Below, piece by piece: positions 17,782 through 26,641 of a DNA stretch of 64,000 nucleotides (positions are counted from its first letter, which is position 1; the number at the start of each line of letters is the position of its first letter). Origin of the DNA: Pseudomonadota bacterium. Its GTDB lineage: Bacteria; Desulfobacterota; Binatia; Binatales; Binataceae. Location of the stretch: positions 62,001 to 126,000 of the forward strand of contig JAJPJA010000031.1 of assembly GCA_021324455.1 (NCBI GenBank), in the 5' to 3' direction. Made by a program: the position numbers and the translations under genes. The notes below the pieces were generated by a model, which was not told the DNA's origin, did not search any database, and was given only the letters and a program-made list of their open reading frames with translations.

Positions 17782-19347
17782 GTGCTGAAATTTTCCGCTC
17801 CGTGGTTCGCCGCCGCGCTGGTGTTGGCATTGATGTCCCCGGCCCAGGCGGGAGGACAAGCGCCGGTCCGGCCGGCCGCATTCCGGGTGGGGGCCGGCGC
17901 AAACACCAGCCCCTTTCAGCAGGCGCAGTCTCCCATCGGACTCGACTACGCTCCGGAGGCGCGCTGTTCCGACGATGACCTGGACTGGCATTCGGGCATG
18001 CGTCCGCGGGCCTGCCAGCCTCAACTGGGACAGGACGAACGCACCTGCGGCGATACGCTGGCGAATTGTCCGGGCCGATGCCTGAAGTGTTACAGCGACG
18101 ATTTGGGCATCATCAAGCGCGATCTGCGCGTCAACACCATCACGATCTACCATCCGAATTACTATGTGCTGAAAGCGGCGCGCGCGGCCGGGGTAAAGGT
18201 GATTGTCGGCGTGCTTAATGATTCGACGCTGGGGCTGGCCGCTCCGGCCACTTATACCAACTGCACCTACGGTGCCCAGCCGTTTCCGCTGTGCGGGTCG
18301 AAATACGCCGACGCGCTGCTCGACGGTATGTGCAACGGCGAGGTCGGGGGAGATCCGTTCAAACCCTGTCCGAATCGATGCGCGGTCCGTTCCGATCCGG
18401 CGCGGCAATGCGTAAACGGCGACTGCTCGTGCCGATCCGATTCGGAGTGTTTGGGTGCGTCCAACCGATGCGCGCCGGGAACGCATCTGGCGCCGCTTAA
18501 TCATCCTGCCAGCGGCGAATTCCTGCGCGACGGCACCGTGATCGGCATCCAGCTCAGCAACGAATACTTCCAGGCCTGCGACGTGGTGCAGGTCCCGGGC
18601 ATGGCCCAGCCCTGCTGCAGCTATAACAAAAGCGGCCAGTGCAACGCCTGGATCGTGACCCGCGAAGTGATCAGCGCCGCGGCGCAGACCCTGCGCGCCG
18701 CCCTCAACCGCCGCGGCCTCGAACAGGTCAAAATCAGCGTCGCGCTGGTGGAGAAACAGGGCCGCAAGTTCTGCCGCAACGGCGCGCCGCCGCCCGGCGT
18801 CGATCTGATCGCGGCGCATCCGTATTGCGATTACGTCGCCGAGATGCCCGCATTGTGGAGCACGCTGAGCGGCGCCCAATGCTGGCAGCAGGCGCGCTAC
18901 GAAAAATTCCCGGTTGACCAGAAAGCCTGCGGCGCCGGCCGTACCTATATCGGCGAGACCGGATACAATACCGGATGCCCGCTGGCCGAGCGCGGCAAGC
19001 TGCTGCTGAAGGCCGAGCGGGAGTTCGTCAACGCGATGATCGCCGATGAGCCCTCATGCAAGGGACAACCGGCTGCGACCGCCCCTTTCCCCAACACCCT
19101 GTTCGAATTCAGCGACGTATGCCCGCCCGGCGGATGCCTGGCGGGATGCGGCGACCCGCGCGAATGCAGCTACGAATGCTGCTGCAAGCATCACTGCACG
19201 GATACCTTGATCTGCGGCGCCAACTGTCCCCGATGTTTGGGCAACGGCTACTTCGGCCTCTATCACTCTCCGGGTTACGCCACCGCGGGCTTCCCGCTGG
19301 AACCCAAATTCGACCCCACCCCGTCCCTGCTCTGCCCGGCCAGGTGA
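17782..19347 (+). CDS. Secreted cysteine-rich GH17-like barrel protein
   Basis: This 521-residue protein has a signal peptide (hydrophobic AAALVLALMSPAQA) and GTG start 2 bases after nadE. A TIM-barrel scaffold resembling GH17 endo-beta-1,3-glucanases is visible: DLRVNTITIYHPNYYVLKAA, IGIQLSNEYF with a candidate acid Glu near residue 258, and IGETGYNTG with a candidate nucleophile near 391. Unlike ordinary family members it holds roughly forty Cys in short clusters, including a CPNRCAV...CSCRSDSEC block and a C-terminal CSYECCCKHHC block. Export is likely; catalytic activity is inferred. Lacking a confirmed assignment it could also be a catalytically dead binding protein. Confidence 0.6.
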   Translation: MLKFSAPWFAAALVLALMSPAQAGGQAPVRPAAFRVGAGANTSPFQQAQSPIGLDYAPEARCSDDDLDWHSGMRPRACQPQLGQDERTCGDTLANCPGRCLKCYSDDLGIIKRDLRVNTITIYHPNYYVLKAARAAGVKVIVGVLNDSTLGLAAPATYTNCTYGAQPFPLCGSKYADALLDGMCNGEVGGDPFKPCPNRCAVRSDPARQCVNGDCSCRSDSECLGASNRCAPGTHLAPLNHPASGEFLRDGTVIGIQLSNEYFQACDVVQVPGMAQPCCSYNKSGQCNAWIVTREVISAAAQTLRAALNRRGLEQVKISVALVEKQGRKFCRNGAPPPGVDLIAAHPYCDYVAEMPALWSTLSGAQCWQQARYEKFPVDQKACGAGRTYIGETGYNTGCPLAERGKLLLKAEREFVNAMIADEPSCKGQPAATAPFPNTLFEFSDVCPPGGCLAGCGDPRECSYECCCKHHCTDTLICGANCPRCLGNGYFGLYHSPGYATAGFPLEPKFDPTPSLLCPAR

Positions 19348-19354
19348 CCGGCGG

Positions 19355-19801
19355 TCAGCGGCCGTCTGCGCGGGTGCCGCTCAGCGTCATGCAGGTGCTG
19401 GACGCGCGCGCGACCAGGCGGCGGCGGATATCGAAAACCTCGCACTCGACCAGACCCACCGTTTTGCCCGCGTGCACCACCTTCGCTTCGGCGCTCAGTT
19501 TGGCGTTCCAGACCGGACGCACAAAGTTGATCTTGAGTTCCACCGTGGTGAAGGTTTCGCCTTCGGCCAGCAGGCTTAGATAGGCCGCCCCCATGGCCGC
19601 GTCCGCAACCGCCGACATCACGCCGCCGTGCAGCGTGCCCATCGGATTGGCGTAGCGGCGATCGGCTTCGAATTCCACCGCCGCCCGCCCGGCGCCGGTC
19701 CTTCTGAGTGTAAGCCCCAGCAGCTTTCCGATCGGAGCGGGAAACTCTTCGGGCTGCGCTGCAATTTGACCATTACCGTTGTCTTTGAGGTTGGTACTCA
19801 T
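19355..19801 (-). CDS. PaaI-type hotdog-fold thioesterase
   Basis: A 148-residue hotdog thioesterase of the PaaI/YdiI group. The signature NPMGTLHGGVMSAVADAAMG (about residues 52-71) carries the HGG turn and the conserved Asp at its helix. It hydrolyses an acyl-CoA, but which is unknown. It follows the EmrB gene by 32 bases on the same strand, so it ends the MarR-controlled efflux operon. Confidence 0.92.
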   Translation of the reverse strand: MSTNLKDNGNGQIAAQPEEFPAPIGKLLGLTLRRTGAGRAAVEFEADRRYANPMGTLHGGVMSAVADAAMGAAYLSLLAEGETFTTVELKINFVRPVWNAKLSAEAKVVHAGKTVGLVECEVFDIRRRLVARASSTCMTLSGTRADGR

Positions 19802-19833
19802 TGCGTCTGTCTCCGGACTTTATTTGAGAAGTG

Positions 19834-21453
19834 TCAATGGGAAACGCCGCCGCTCCCGACGCTGAAACCGCGAATCAAAAAGGCCAGGGGCAGACCCAGG
19901 ATCACCGCCAGTCCCAGCAGCTGAAAGCAGTCCATAAAGGCCAGCATCGACGCCTGCTGCGTCATCAGGTGCGAAGCCAGTCCGTACGCCTGGCGCAGAG
20001 CGTCGGGACCGCTGCTTCCCCTGGTGAGCAGGTAACGACTTGAACTCCAGATGAACTGGCGCACGCCCGCATCCGCCGAGCTCAGACCGCTTACCAGCAC
20101 GCTCTGATGGTACTGCGCGCGCCGCTGCACCATCGTGGTGACGAACGCAATGCCGAAACTGCCGCCCCAGTTGCGGCATAGATTGGTCAGGCTCGATCCC
20201 TTGTTGTTCTTCTCACTGGGCAGATACGAATAGGCGAGCTGGCTTACCGGCACGAACATGAAGGCGTAGCCGAAACCCTGGAAGCATCGGGCCAGCGCGA
20301 AATGGAAATAGTCAGTCTGCGCGGTCAGGCCGCTGTAATAGAACATCGCCAGCGCCGCGATAGTGAAACTCGCCGCCAGCATCCGCCGCGCGCCGATTCG
20401 CGGCGCCAGGCGCACCACCACCGGCGCCAGCAGTGTTATCACCGCGGCCCCCGGACCCAGCACCAGCCCCGCGTCCGTGGCCGTGTAGCCGAACAGCGTC
20501 TGCAGCATCTCGGGTATCATCACCGTGCTGCCGAACAAGCCGAAGGCGAATATGAAATAGTAGATATTCGCGATCGCGAAGTTGCGCTCGCGCAGCAGGG
20601 TCAGTTCGACCACCGGGTCCGGCTGACGCAATTCCCACCAGATCGCAGCCGCGATCGCGGCGAGCGCGATTAGCGCGAACACCGTGATGAACCGGCTGCC
20701 GAACCAGTCATCGCGCTCGCCGCGGTCCAGCACCACCTCCAGGCAGGCAAATCCAATCGCGATCAGAACGATACCGGCATAGTCGATGCGCAGTCGTCCG
20801 CCGCGGCGCATCCGCTCGCGCTGCGCGGTGAATTGCGCCGGATCGCGCACCAAACGGCTCGACAACAGGAGCGAAAGGATGCCGATGGGCAGGTTGATGA
20901 AAAACACCCATCGCCACGAGAAGCTGTCGGTTATCCATCCGCCCAGCGGAGGACCGACGGCGGGCGCGGTCACGATCGCCATGCTGTAGAGCGCGAACGC
21001 GCCGCCCAGCTTTTCTTTGGGGAACGTGTCGACCAGGATCGCCTGTTCCACCGGCGCCAGACCGCCGCCGCCGATTCCCTGAATCACCCGCATTACAATC
21101 AAGACGCCCAGGCTCGGGGCGATGCCGCACAGGAACGAGGCGGCGGTGAACAGCGCCACGCTCATCATGTAGTAGCGCTTGCGCCCGAACACCTGGCTGA
21201 GCCATGCGCTCATCGGCAGAATCACCGCGTTGGCCACCAAATAACTGGTCAGGATCCAGGTGCTTTCGTCATAGCTGGTGCCGAGACCGCCCGCGATGTG
21301 CGGCAGCGACACGTTGGAGATGCTGGTATCGAGCAGCTCCATGAAGGTCGCCAGCGTGACCGTGATTGCGACCGCCCACGGATTGCCGGCCGTCCGCGCC
21401 GCGAGCGGCAGCTCAACCGGCTCCGCGTCCAGCTTGCGGACTAACGCAGCCAT
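19834..21453 (-). CDS. emrB: DHA2-family drug efflux permease (EmrB-like)
   Basis: A 539-residue MFS permease of the 14-helix DHA2 group. Family motifs are visible: LDTSISNVSLPHIAGGLG in helix 1, WLSQVFGRKRYY (motif A after helix 2), motif C-like GPPLGGW, and the loop NLPIGI. It overlaps the upstream EmrA-like gene by 13 bases and works with it as a pump crossing both membranes. The substrate is unknown; hydrophobic toxins or uncouplers are usual for this group. Confidence 0.95.
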   Translation of the reverse strand: MAALVRKLDAEPVELPLAARTAGNPWAVAITVTLATFMELLDTSISNVSLPHIAGGLGTSYDESTWILTSYLVANAVILPMSAWLSQVFGRKRYYMMSVALFTAASFLCGIAPSLGVLIVMRVIQGIGGGGLAPVEQAILVDTFPKEKLGGAFALYSMAIVTAPAVGPPLGGWITDSFSWRWVFFINLPIGILSLLLSSRLVRDPAQFTAQRERMRRGGRLRIDYAGIVLIAIGFACLEVVLDRGERDDWFGSRFITVFALIALAAIAAAIWWELRQPDPVVELTLLRERNFAIANIYYFIFAFGLFGSTVMIPEMLQTLFGYTATDAGLVLGPGAAVITLLAPVVVRLAPRIGARRMLAASFTIAALAMFYYSGLTAQTDYFHFALARCFQGFGYAFMFVPVSQLAYSYLPSEKNNKGSSLTNLCRNWGGSFGIAFVTTMVQRRAQYHQSVLVSGLSSADAGVRQFIWSSSRYLLTRGSSGPDALRQAYGLASHLMTQQASMLAFMDCFQLLGLAVILGLPLAFLIRGFSVGSGGVSH

Positions 21454-22562
21454 ACGGTTGGCTCCACTGACATTCCGGGATGGAGCGCGTGGCCGGGATC
21501 CTGGCCGGGCAGGAACACGATGCGCACCGGGAGCCGCTGCACCACTTTGACGTAGTTGCCGGTGGCGTTTTCCGGCGGCAGCAGGCTGAACCGATCGCCG
21601 CTGGCGCCGGGCATGTTCCTGACCACGCCCTGGTAATTGCGGCCGAAGGTATCGACGTGGATGGTGGCGCGCTGGCCCGGCCGCATCCGCGCGAGCTGCG
21701 TTTCCTTGAAGTTCGCGGTCACCCAGATGTCGTCGGTTTCGGTTACGAACATCAGCGTCTGTCCGGGTTGGATGCGCGATCCCAGCTGCACCCCGCGCTT
21801 GCCGACGATACCGTTGGCCGGCGCATGGATGGTCGTGTAGCTCAGATTGAGCAGCGCCTGATCGAGCGCCGCGGCGGCCGCGTGCACGTCGGCTTCGCGC
21901 GCGGCGATCATTTTAAGGGCGGACTCGGCCGCCTCGCGCGCGGAATCGACTCTGGCCGCGTCCACGCGCGCCGCCGCCGCGAACTGGTCGTACTGCTCCG
22001 GCGCCACGACCTGATCGTCGAGCAGCACGGCGTAGCGATGGGCGTCGCGCTGGGCGCGGAAGTTTTCCGCCTCGGCTTCGCCGACATTGGCCAGCTTCGA
22101 CCGGTAGTCCTGGCGCGCGGACGCAGCCTGCGCCGCGGCCAGCTCCAGCCGCGCACGGGCCCGATCCACCGCCACTTCATAATCACGCGGATCGATCTGG
22201 ACCAGCCTCTGGCCCTGGCGCACGCGGTCATCGTCTTCGACGTCCACGCGGACGACGGTTCCCTCGATGCGGGAGCTGACCGGATCGATATGGCCGTCGA
22301 TCTGCGCGTCGTCGGTGGACTGGTAGGATTGCAGGTAATTCCACAGCGGCGGCGCGGCCGCGGCGGCAGCGGCGATCAGCAGCAGGGCCGCGGCGCCGCG
22401 CAGGGTGAGCATGCGCAGGAGGTTGGCGGCGCGCAGGGGCGGGCGCTCAGATGCGCCGGCGTCGGGGCGGCCCGGAGGTTGGGGCGCGTCGGCGTCGAAG
22501 CGGAAGGTGGAACTCGACTGGCGCGCCGGGGCGCGGGCTTCGGCTGCGATTGTGATGTCCAT
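21441..22562 (-). CDS. emrA: HlyD/EmrA-type membrane fusion protein
   Basis: A 373-residue adaptor. After a 50-residue cytoplasmic leader comes a membrane anchor (LLLIAAAAAAAPPLWNYL, about 60-78), then a lipoyl-like half (YQSTDDAQIDGHIDPVSSRIEGTV), a coiled coil, and beta-barrel blocks ending GVQLGSRIQPGQTL. It couples the inner-membrane permease to an outer channel. Its start has GAGG 8 bases upstream and the palindrome TTGTATATACAA 16 bases upstream (22579-22590), probably the MarR operator. Confidence 0.95.
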   Translation of the reverse strand: MDITIAAEARAPARQSSSTFRFDADAPQPPGRPDAGASERPPLRAANLLRMLTLRGAAALLLIAAAAAAAPPLWNYLQSYQSTDDAQIDGHIDPVSSRIEGTVVRVDVEDDDRVRQGQRLVQIDPRDYEVAVDRARARLELAAAQAASARQDYRSKLANVGEAEAENFRAQRDAHRYAVLLDDQVVAPEQYDQFAAAARVDAARVDSAREAAESALKMIAAREADVHAAAAALDQALLNLSYTTIHAPANGIVGKRGVQLGSRIQPGQTLMFVTETDDIWVTANFKETQLARMRPGQRATIHVDTFGRNYQGVVRNMPGASGDRFSLLPPENATGNYVKVVQRLPVRIVFLPGQDPGHALHPGMSVEPTVWLR

Positions 22563-22578
22563 GTGGGCCTCGTTTTGT

Positions 22579-22590
22579 TTGTATATACAA
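22579..22590. promoter_or_regulatory. MarR operator palindrome upstream of emrA
   Basis: TTGTATATACAA is a perfect 12-base palindrome in the 46-base gap between marR and emrA. A near-identical copy, TTGTATATGCAA, overlaps the marR promoter at 23041-23052, so both sites are likely bound by the regulator. Confidence 0.65.
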
Positions 22591-22608
22591 CTATCGCCGC
22601 AAAAAATT

Positions 22609-23034
22609 TTACCCGCGCATCCGCCGCACCGCCGCCTTCACCGCCGCAACGCCTTCCGGACCAAGCTGGCGCTGCGCTTCCTCCTGCGCCCGGCGCCACG
22701 ACGCCATCGCCTTGTGAATCAGGGCGGCGCCGCGATCGGTCAACGCGATCAGATGGCCGCGCCGGTCCTGGTCGGGCTTGAGCCGCAGCCACCCGCGGGC
22801 GCACATCCGCTCGACGTTGCGGCTGAGTGTGGACTCGTCCATCTCCAGGGCTTTGGCAAGGTCCTTGGGTCTGCACTCACCGAGATTGGTGACGGCGACC
22901 AGGACCGTGAACTGGCTGATTTTGAGGCCGGCTTGCGCCAGCGCCGCGTCGTAAATCGCGGTGACCATGCGGTTGAGCATCCGCACCCGCATGGCCAGGC
23001 ATTCGCGCACGATATTGCGGGTTTCATCCGGCAC
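22609..23034 (-). CDS. MarR-family repressor of the efflux operon
   Basis: A 141-residue winged-helix regulator. The DNA-binding core includes LAKALEMDESTLSRNVERMCARGWLRLKPDQDRRGH, and the wing carries the usual DxRxxx basic turn. MarR proteins repress efflux genes and release DNA on binding a ligand. I chose GTG at 23034. An ideal promoter (TTGACA at 23065-23070, 17 bases, TATACA at 23042-23047) would begin transcription at that GTG, giving a leaderless message. The in-frame ATG at 23055 lies inside the promoter -10 region. Probably autoregulated. Confidence 0.9.
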   Translation of the reverse strand: MPDETRNIVRECLAMRVRMLNRMVTAIYDAALAQAGLKISQFTVLVAVTNLGECRPKDLAKALEMDESTLSRNVERMCARGWLRLKPDQDRRGHLIALTDRGAALIHKAMASWRRAQEEAQRQLGPEGVAAVKAAVRRMRG

Positions 23035-23040
23035 GATTAT

Positions 23041-23070
23041 TTGTATATGCAACAATCAGCCGGTTGTCAA
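23041..23070 (-). promoter_or_regulatory. marR promoter with operator over the -10
   Basis: Minus strand TTGACA (23065-23070), 17-base spacer, TATACA (23042-23047). The imperfect palindrome TTGTATATGCAA (23041-23052) covers the -10 hexamer, so repressor binding would block RNA polymerase. The predicted start falls at about 23034, the GTG start codon. Confidence 0.65.
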
Positions 23071-23231
23071 GCCGCGCCCCGCCGGTTGGGGCGGGCGATC
23101 CTCCGAAATCAAAACGGCATCGCACATAGGAATCTGTTAAAGTCTGGCCGACGAGGCGGGGCGTTTGCGCCCGCCGGTGATTTTGTCGAAAGGAGAATCG
23201 GGAGGGGCCGGCCCCGCCCGTTGAATCGTCT

Positions 23232-24260
23232 ATGAGCACTGCCAGACCGCGCGGCCGGCGCGGCGCGCTTACCCGCCGGCAATTCATCGCTCTTACGGTG
23301 GCCGGAGCCTCGGCTGCGGGCGTGTCGCTTCCGCTGCTCGCCGATACCAAAGCCGGCGGCGGACGGATGCCGTATCGGACGCTGGGACGCACCGGGGAGC
23401 AGGTTTCGATCATCGGTATCGGCGGTGCGCATCTGGGCCTGACCAGCGAGCAGGAGAGCATCAGGATTGTGCGCACCGCGATCGACCACGGCGTCAACTT
23501 CATGGACAACTCATGGGATTACAGCGGCGGCCAATGCGAGGAGCGGATGGGCAAGGCGCTGCGCGGCGGTTATCGGGAGAAGGTCTTCCTGATGACCAAG
23601 ATCGACGGGCGCGACCGCAAGACCGCAGCGCGGCAACTGGACGAATCGCTCAAACGCCTCCAGACCGACCATCTCGACCTGATCCAGTTCCACGAGATCA
23701 TCCGCATGTCGGATCCCGAACGCCTGTTCGCGCCCGGCGGCGGGATGGAAGCGGCGGTGGCCGCGCGCGACGCCGGCAAGGTGCGCTATATCGGCTTTAC
23801 CGGCCACAAGAGTCCGGCGATCCACCTGCACATGTTGAAGACCGCGACTGAGCATCATTTCAATATCGACGCGGTGCAGATGCCGCTCAACCCGATGGAC
23901 GCGCATTACGACAGCTTCGAGCGCCTGGTGCTGCCGGTGCTGGTGAAGCGTCAAATCGGAGTGCTGGCGATGAAGCCGATGGGCGGCGGGGTCCTTCTGC
24001 GCAGCGGCGCGGTAACTCCGGTGCAATGCCTGCAATATGCGATGACTCTGCCGGCCAGCGTTGTGATTACGGGATGCGATTCGATGACGGTGCTGAGTCA
24101 GGCGCTGAACACGGCGCGCAATTTCCGGCCGCTCACCCGCATGCAGGTCGCGGCAATTCTCAACGCCACCGCGAAATACGCCGGCAACGGACGGTACGAA
24201 TTGTACAAAACCACCACGCACTTCGACGGCACCACCCAAAATCCGCAGTGGCTGGGATAA
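23232..24260 (+). CDS. Tat-exported aldo/keto reductase
   Basis: A 342-residue oxidoreductase of the aldo/keto reductase superfamily. A twin-arginine signal sits at residues 14-35 (TRRQFIALTVAGASAAG). The catalytic set is visible: Asp and Tyr in DNSWDYSGG, Lys in FLMTKIDG, His in DLIQFHEI. NADPH-binding GVNFMDNSWD and a C-terminal family helix follow. Substrate unknown. Export of a folded, NADPH-type reductase is a recurring subgroup. It is divergent from marR with 197 bases between them. Confidence 0.9.
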   Translation: MSTARPRGRRGALTRRQFIALTVAGASAAGVSLPLLADTKAGGGRMPYRTLGRTGEQVSIIGIGGAHLGLTSEQESIRIVRTAIDHGVNFMDNSWDYSGGQCEERMGKALRGGYREKVFLMTKIDGRDRKTAARQLDESLKRLQTDHLDLIQFHEIIRMSDPERLFAPGGGMEAAVAARDAGKVRYIGFTGHKSPAIHLHMLKTATEHHFNIDAVQMPLNPMDAHYDSFERLVLPVLVKRQIGVLAMKPMGGGVLLRSGAVTPVQCLQYAMTLPASVVITGCDSMTVLSQALNTARNFRPLTRMQVAAILNATAKYAGNGRYELYKTTTHFDGTTQNPQWLG

Positions 24261-24396
24261 GCGCAGCCGGCACCGCGACCGCCGCGGCACGGCGCGAATC
24301 GCCGCGCAACCATCGCAAGGAACGGATGACGGGTTTATTTCCGGCTCCCGAGTTTTGATAAGCTGGCGGCAAGACCGGTATCAAAGAAGGCCTGTT

Positions 24397-25836
24397 ATGG
24401 GAGCATCCAAATCGGCCGCGCTGCGCGCGCGTCTTAAGCATCCGATCCTCGACTCGGACGGGCATCTGCTGGAGTTCCTTCCGGTACTGACCGAATATCT
24501 GGAAAAAGCGGGCGGCGCGCGCGCCAGCAAGGATTTCCGCGCCGCGTTCAAGACCACTTACATGGGCTACGACTGGTACCGGCTCACGCCCCAGCAGCGG
24601 CACGATCGATGGGCGCGCCGGCCGCCCTTTTATGTCGTACCGGCGCGCAACACCATCGACCTGGCCACCGGCCTGTTTCCGCAACTGCTCAACCAACGAA
24701 TGGACGAACTCGGCTTCGACTATGCGGTCCTGTATCCAACCATCGGACTGCACGCGCCGATGTTCGCGCAGGAGGAAATCCGCCGCCTCGGCTGCCGCGC
24801 GCTCAACGACTACTACGCCGACCTGTTTACCGAATACGGATCGCGGATGACGCCGGCGGCGGCGATTCCGATGCATACGCCGCGCGAAGCAATCGAAGAA
24901 CTGGATTACGCGGTGGGCAAGCGCGGACTCAAGGTGGTGATGCTGCCCAACTACGTCAAACGTCCGATTGCCGCGGCCGCATCCATCCCCGAAGCCTCAC
25001 CCTATGCCTTCCGGCTCGACACCTTCGGCATCGACAGCGAGTACGACTACGACCCGGTGTGGGCGCGATGCCGCGAGCTGGGGGTGGCGGCGACGTTCCA
25101 CAGTCCGGGGGAAGGCTGGGGCAGCCGCACTTCGATCTCGAGTTTCGTGTACAACCATATCGGGCATTTCGCGGCGGCAGGCGAAGCGACCGCCAAGTCG
25201 CTGTTCATGGGCGGGGTAACGCGGCGCTTTCCCGAAATGAAATTCCTCTTTCTCGAGGGCGGCGTCGGATGGGCGCGCTCGCTGCTGTGCGACCTGATCG
25301 CTCATTGGCGCAAGCGCAATCTCCGCGAGGTGGTGCGGTACGATCCGCGCGCCGTCGACCGCGAGCAGCTGGGCGAGTTGTACCGCCGCTACGGCGGCAA
25401 GCTGTTCCGCCAGGCGGCCGTCGGACGCGAGGCGGCGCAGTTCGGCACCAGTATGGAGGATCCGGCGGCGCTGGACGAATTTGCCGCCTGCGCGATCGAA
25501 AATCAGCAGGACATCTGCAGGCGGTTCGTACCGAATTTCTATTTTGGATGCGAAGCCGACGACCCCGTGACCGGCACCGCTTTCGACTCCAAACGCAACC
25601 CGTTTGGCGCGCGGCTTAACGCCGTATTCGGTTCCGATATCGGCCATTTCGACGTGCCCGATATGAGCGAAGTCGCGCAGGAGGCCTACGAGATGGTGGA
25701 GCACGGAGTGATTTCACAGGCGGACTTCCGCGACTTCGTATTCACGCATCCGGCGCGGCTGTGGACCGCTCTCAATCCGGATTTCTTCAAGGGTACGCCG
25801 GTGCAGGACGCGGTCGCGGCAATCGGTCCAGAGTGA
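24397..25836 (+). CDS. Amidohydrolase-2 family metal-dependent hydrolase
   Basis: A 479-residue TIM-barrel metal hydrolase of the LigW/decarboxylase type. The N-terminal motif is ILDSDGHLLEFLP (Asp-x-Asp-Gly-His). Other family landmarks are GFDYAVLYPTIGLHAP, IPMHTPREAIEELD, ATFHSPGEGWGS, and near the C-terminus SDIGHFDVPDM with the metal Asp-type loop. Such enzymes hydrolyse or decarboxylate aromatic or cyclic acids. They are numerous in soil lineages that also carry hydantoinase and CaiB genes. Start chosen at 24397 (MGASKSAAL); an earlier in-frame Met is less likely. Confidence 0.85.
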   Translation: MGASKSAALRARLKHPILDSDGHLLEFLPVLTEYLEKAGGARASKDFRAAFKTTYMGYDWYRLTPQQRHDRWARRPPFYVVPARNTIDLATGLFPQLLNQRMDELGFDYAVLYPTIGLHAPMFAQEEIRRLGCRALNDYYADLFTEYGSRMTPAAAIPMHTPREAIEELDYAVGKRGLKVVMLPNYVKRPIAAAASIPEASPYAFRLDTFGIDSEYDYDPVWARCRELGVAATFHSPGEGWGSRTSISSFVYNHIGHFAAAGEATAKSLFMGGVTRRFPEMKFLFLEGGVGWARSLLCDLIAHWRKRNLREVVRYDPRAVDREQLGELYRRYGGKLFRQAAVGREAAQFGTSMEDPAALDEFAACAIENQQDICRRFVPNFYFGCEADDPVTGTAFDSKRNPFGARLNAVFGSDIGHFDVPDMSEVAQEAYEMVEHGVISQADFRDFVFTHPARLWTALNPDFFKGTPVQDAVAAIGPE

Positions 25837-26034
25837 AAGGCAGGGATGTGGACTTGCCGGCGGAGATATTTCGGTGTCGCGCTGTTGAACCGATCTGGCG
25901 GCTTTGACCTGCCGCAATCTGACGCGGCGAATGGTCAATTAAGCTAATCAAACCATGATATAGTGAATGCCGCGGCAGGGTTTGCGTCCGTCGGCGGCAG
26001 CTGGGCGGGAACGGAAATTGAGACGCAAACCCCT

Positions 26035-26496
26035 TCAGGTGCTGTTCATCCGCTGCAAACCGAGCAGCAGATGGGTCAGCCGTTCGCTATCCACCGGCTT
26101 GGACAGGTAATAACCGGCACCCCGGGTGCGCGCCATCCGCTCCACCTCGGGACTGTGCTGCGACGCGATATAAACAATGAATGCCTGCGGTATGCGGTTC
26201 TGAATCTTGTTGAGCAGCCAGCCGCGGTCGGCTTGCAACAGCTTTTCGTCTTCGACCACTACTACTTTGCATTCGCTGTTGGGTATCAGGTCGAGGTGGG
26301 AAACGAAATCGCCGACGGCTTTTACCTTCCACGGACGCACACAGTTCCTGACCAGAAGCTCCACCAGATCGCGATCTTCGCTCAGGGCCAGGATGGTCGA
26401 ATTTTTTTTGGGTCGATAGCTCACGTCGATCGTACTGTGGCCGGATCCTCTAGTACCGGTGCCTGGTTGTTCCACGCACAAACACCGCAGCATCAT
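26035..26496 (-). CDS. Receiver-like (CheY fold) protein
   Basis: A 153-residue single-domain protein with a receiver fold. Acidic residues follow the first strand (TILALSEDRDLV), a probable phospho-acceptor Asp ends strand 3 (KVVVVEDEKL), and the conserved Lys ends strand 5 (GAGYYLSKPVD). The Thr/Ser of strand 4 is less clear (IVYIASQHSPE). Residues 1-30 are atypical and the true start may be GTG at 26424. No output domain is present. It lies downstream of and on the same strand as the acyl-CoA synthetase gene and may feed a local signalling circuit. Confidence 0.7.
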   Translation of the reverse strand: MMLRCLCVEQPGTGTRGSGHSTIDVSYRPKKNSTILALSEDRDLVELLVRNCVRPWKVKAVGDFVSHLDLIPNSECKVVVVEDEKLLQADRGWLLNKIQNRIPQAFIVYIASQHSPEVERMARTRGAGYYLSKPVDSERLTHLLLGLQRMNST

Positions 26497-26641
26497 TCAT
26501 GCCAAACTGCGGAAGATCCGGTGGCAGGAAAGTTTCCTGACTTTCCGGCGTAATTTCAAAGGGTCTCGAAGGTCGAGCCAGTTGGCAAAGATTATCGCAG
26601 CCGTTTGGAGTCATCCCGCTGTATCCATCCACCGCTACGGG

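Noticed and set aside
15695-17902. 735-residue minus-strand frame opposite nadE
   Set aside because: nadE on the plus strand has all catalytic residues; this frame has no motifs.
26523-26539. GG-N10-GC pattern on the minus strand upstream of the receiver gene
   Set aside because: The -24 and -12 elements match poorly (AGGAAAC and CTGCC) and the stretch is mainly a palindrome.
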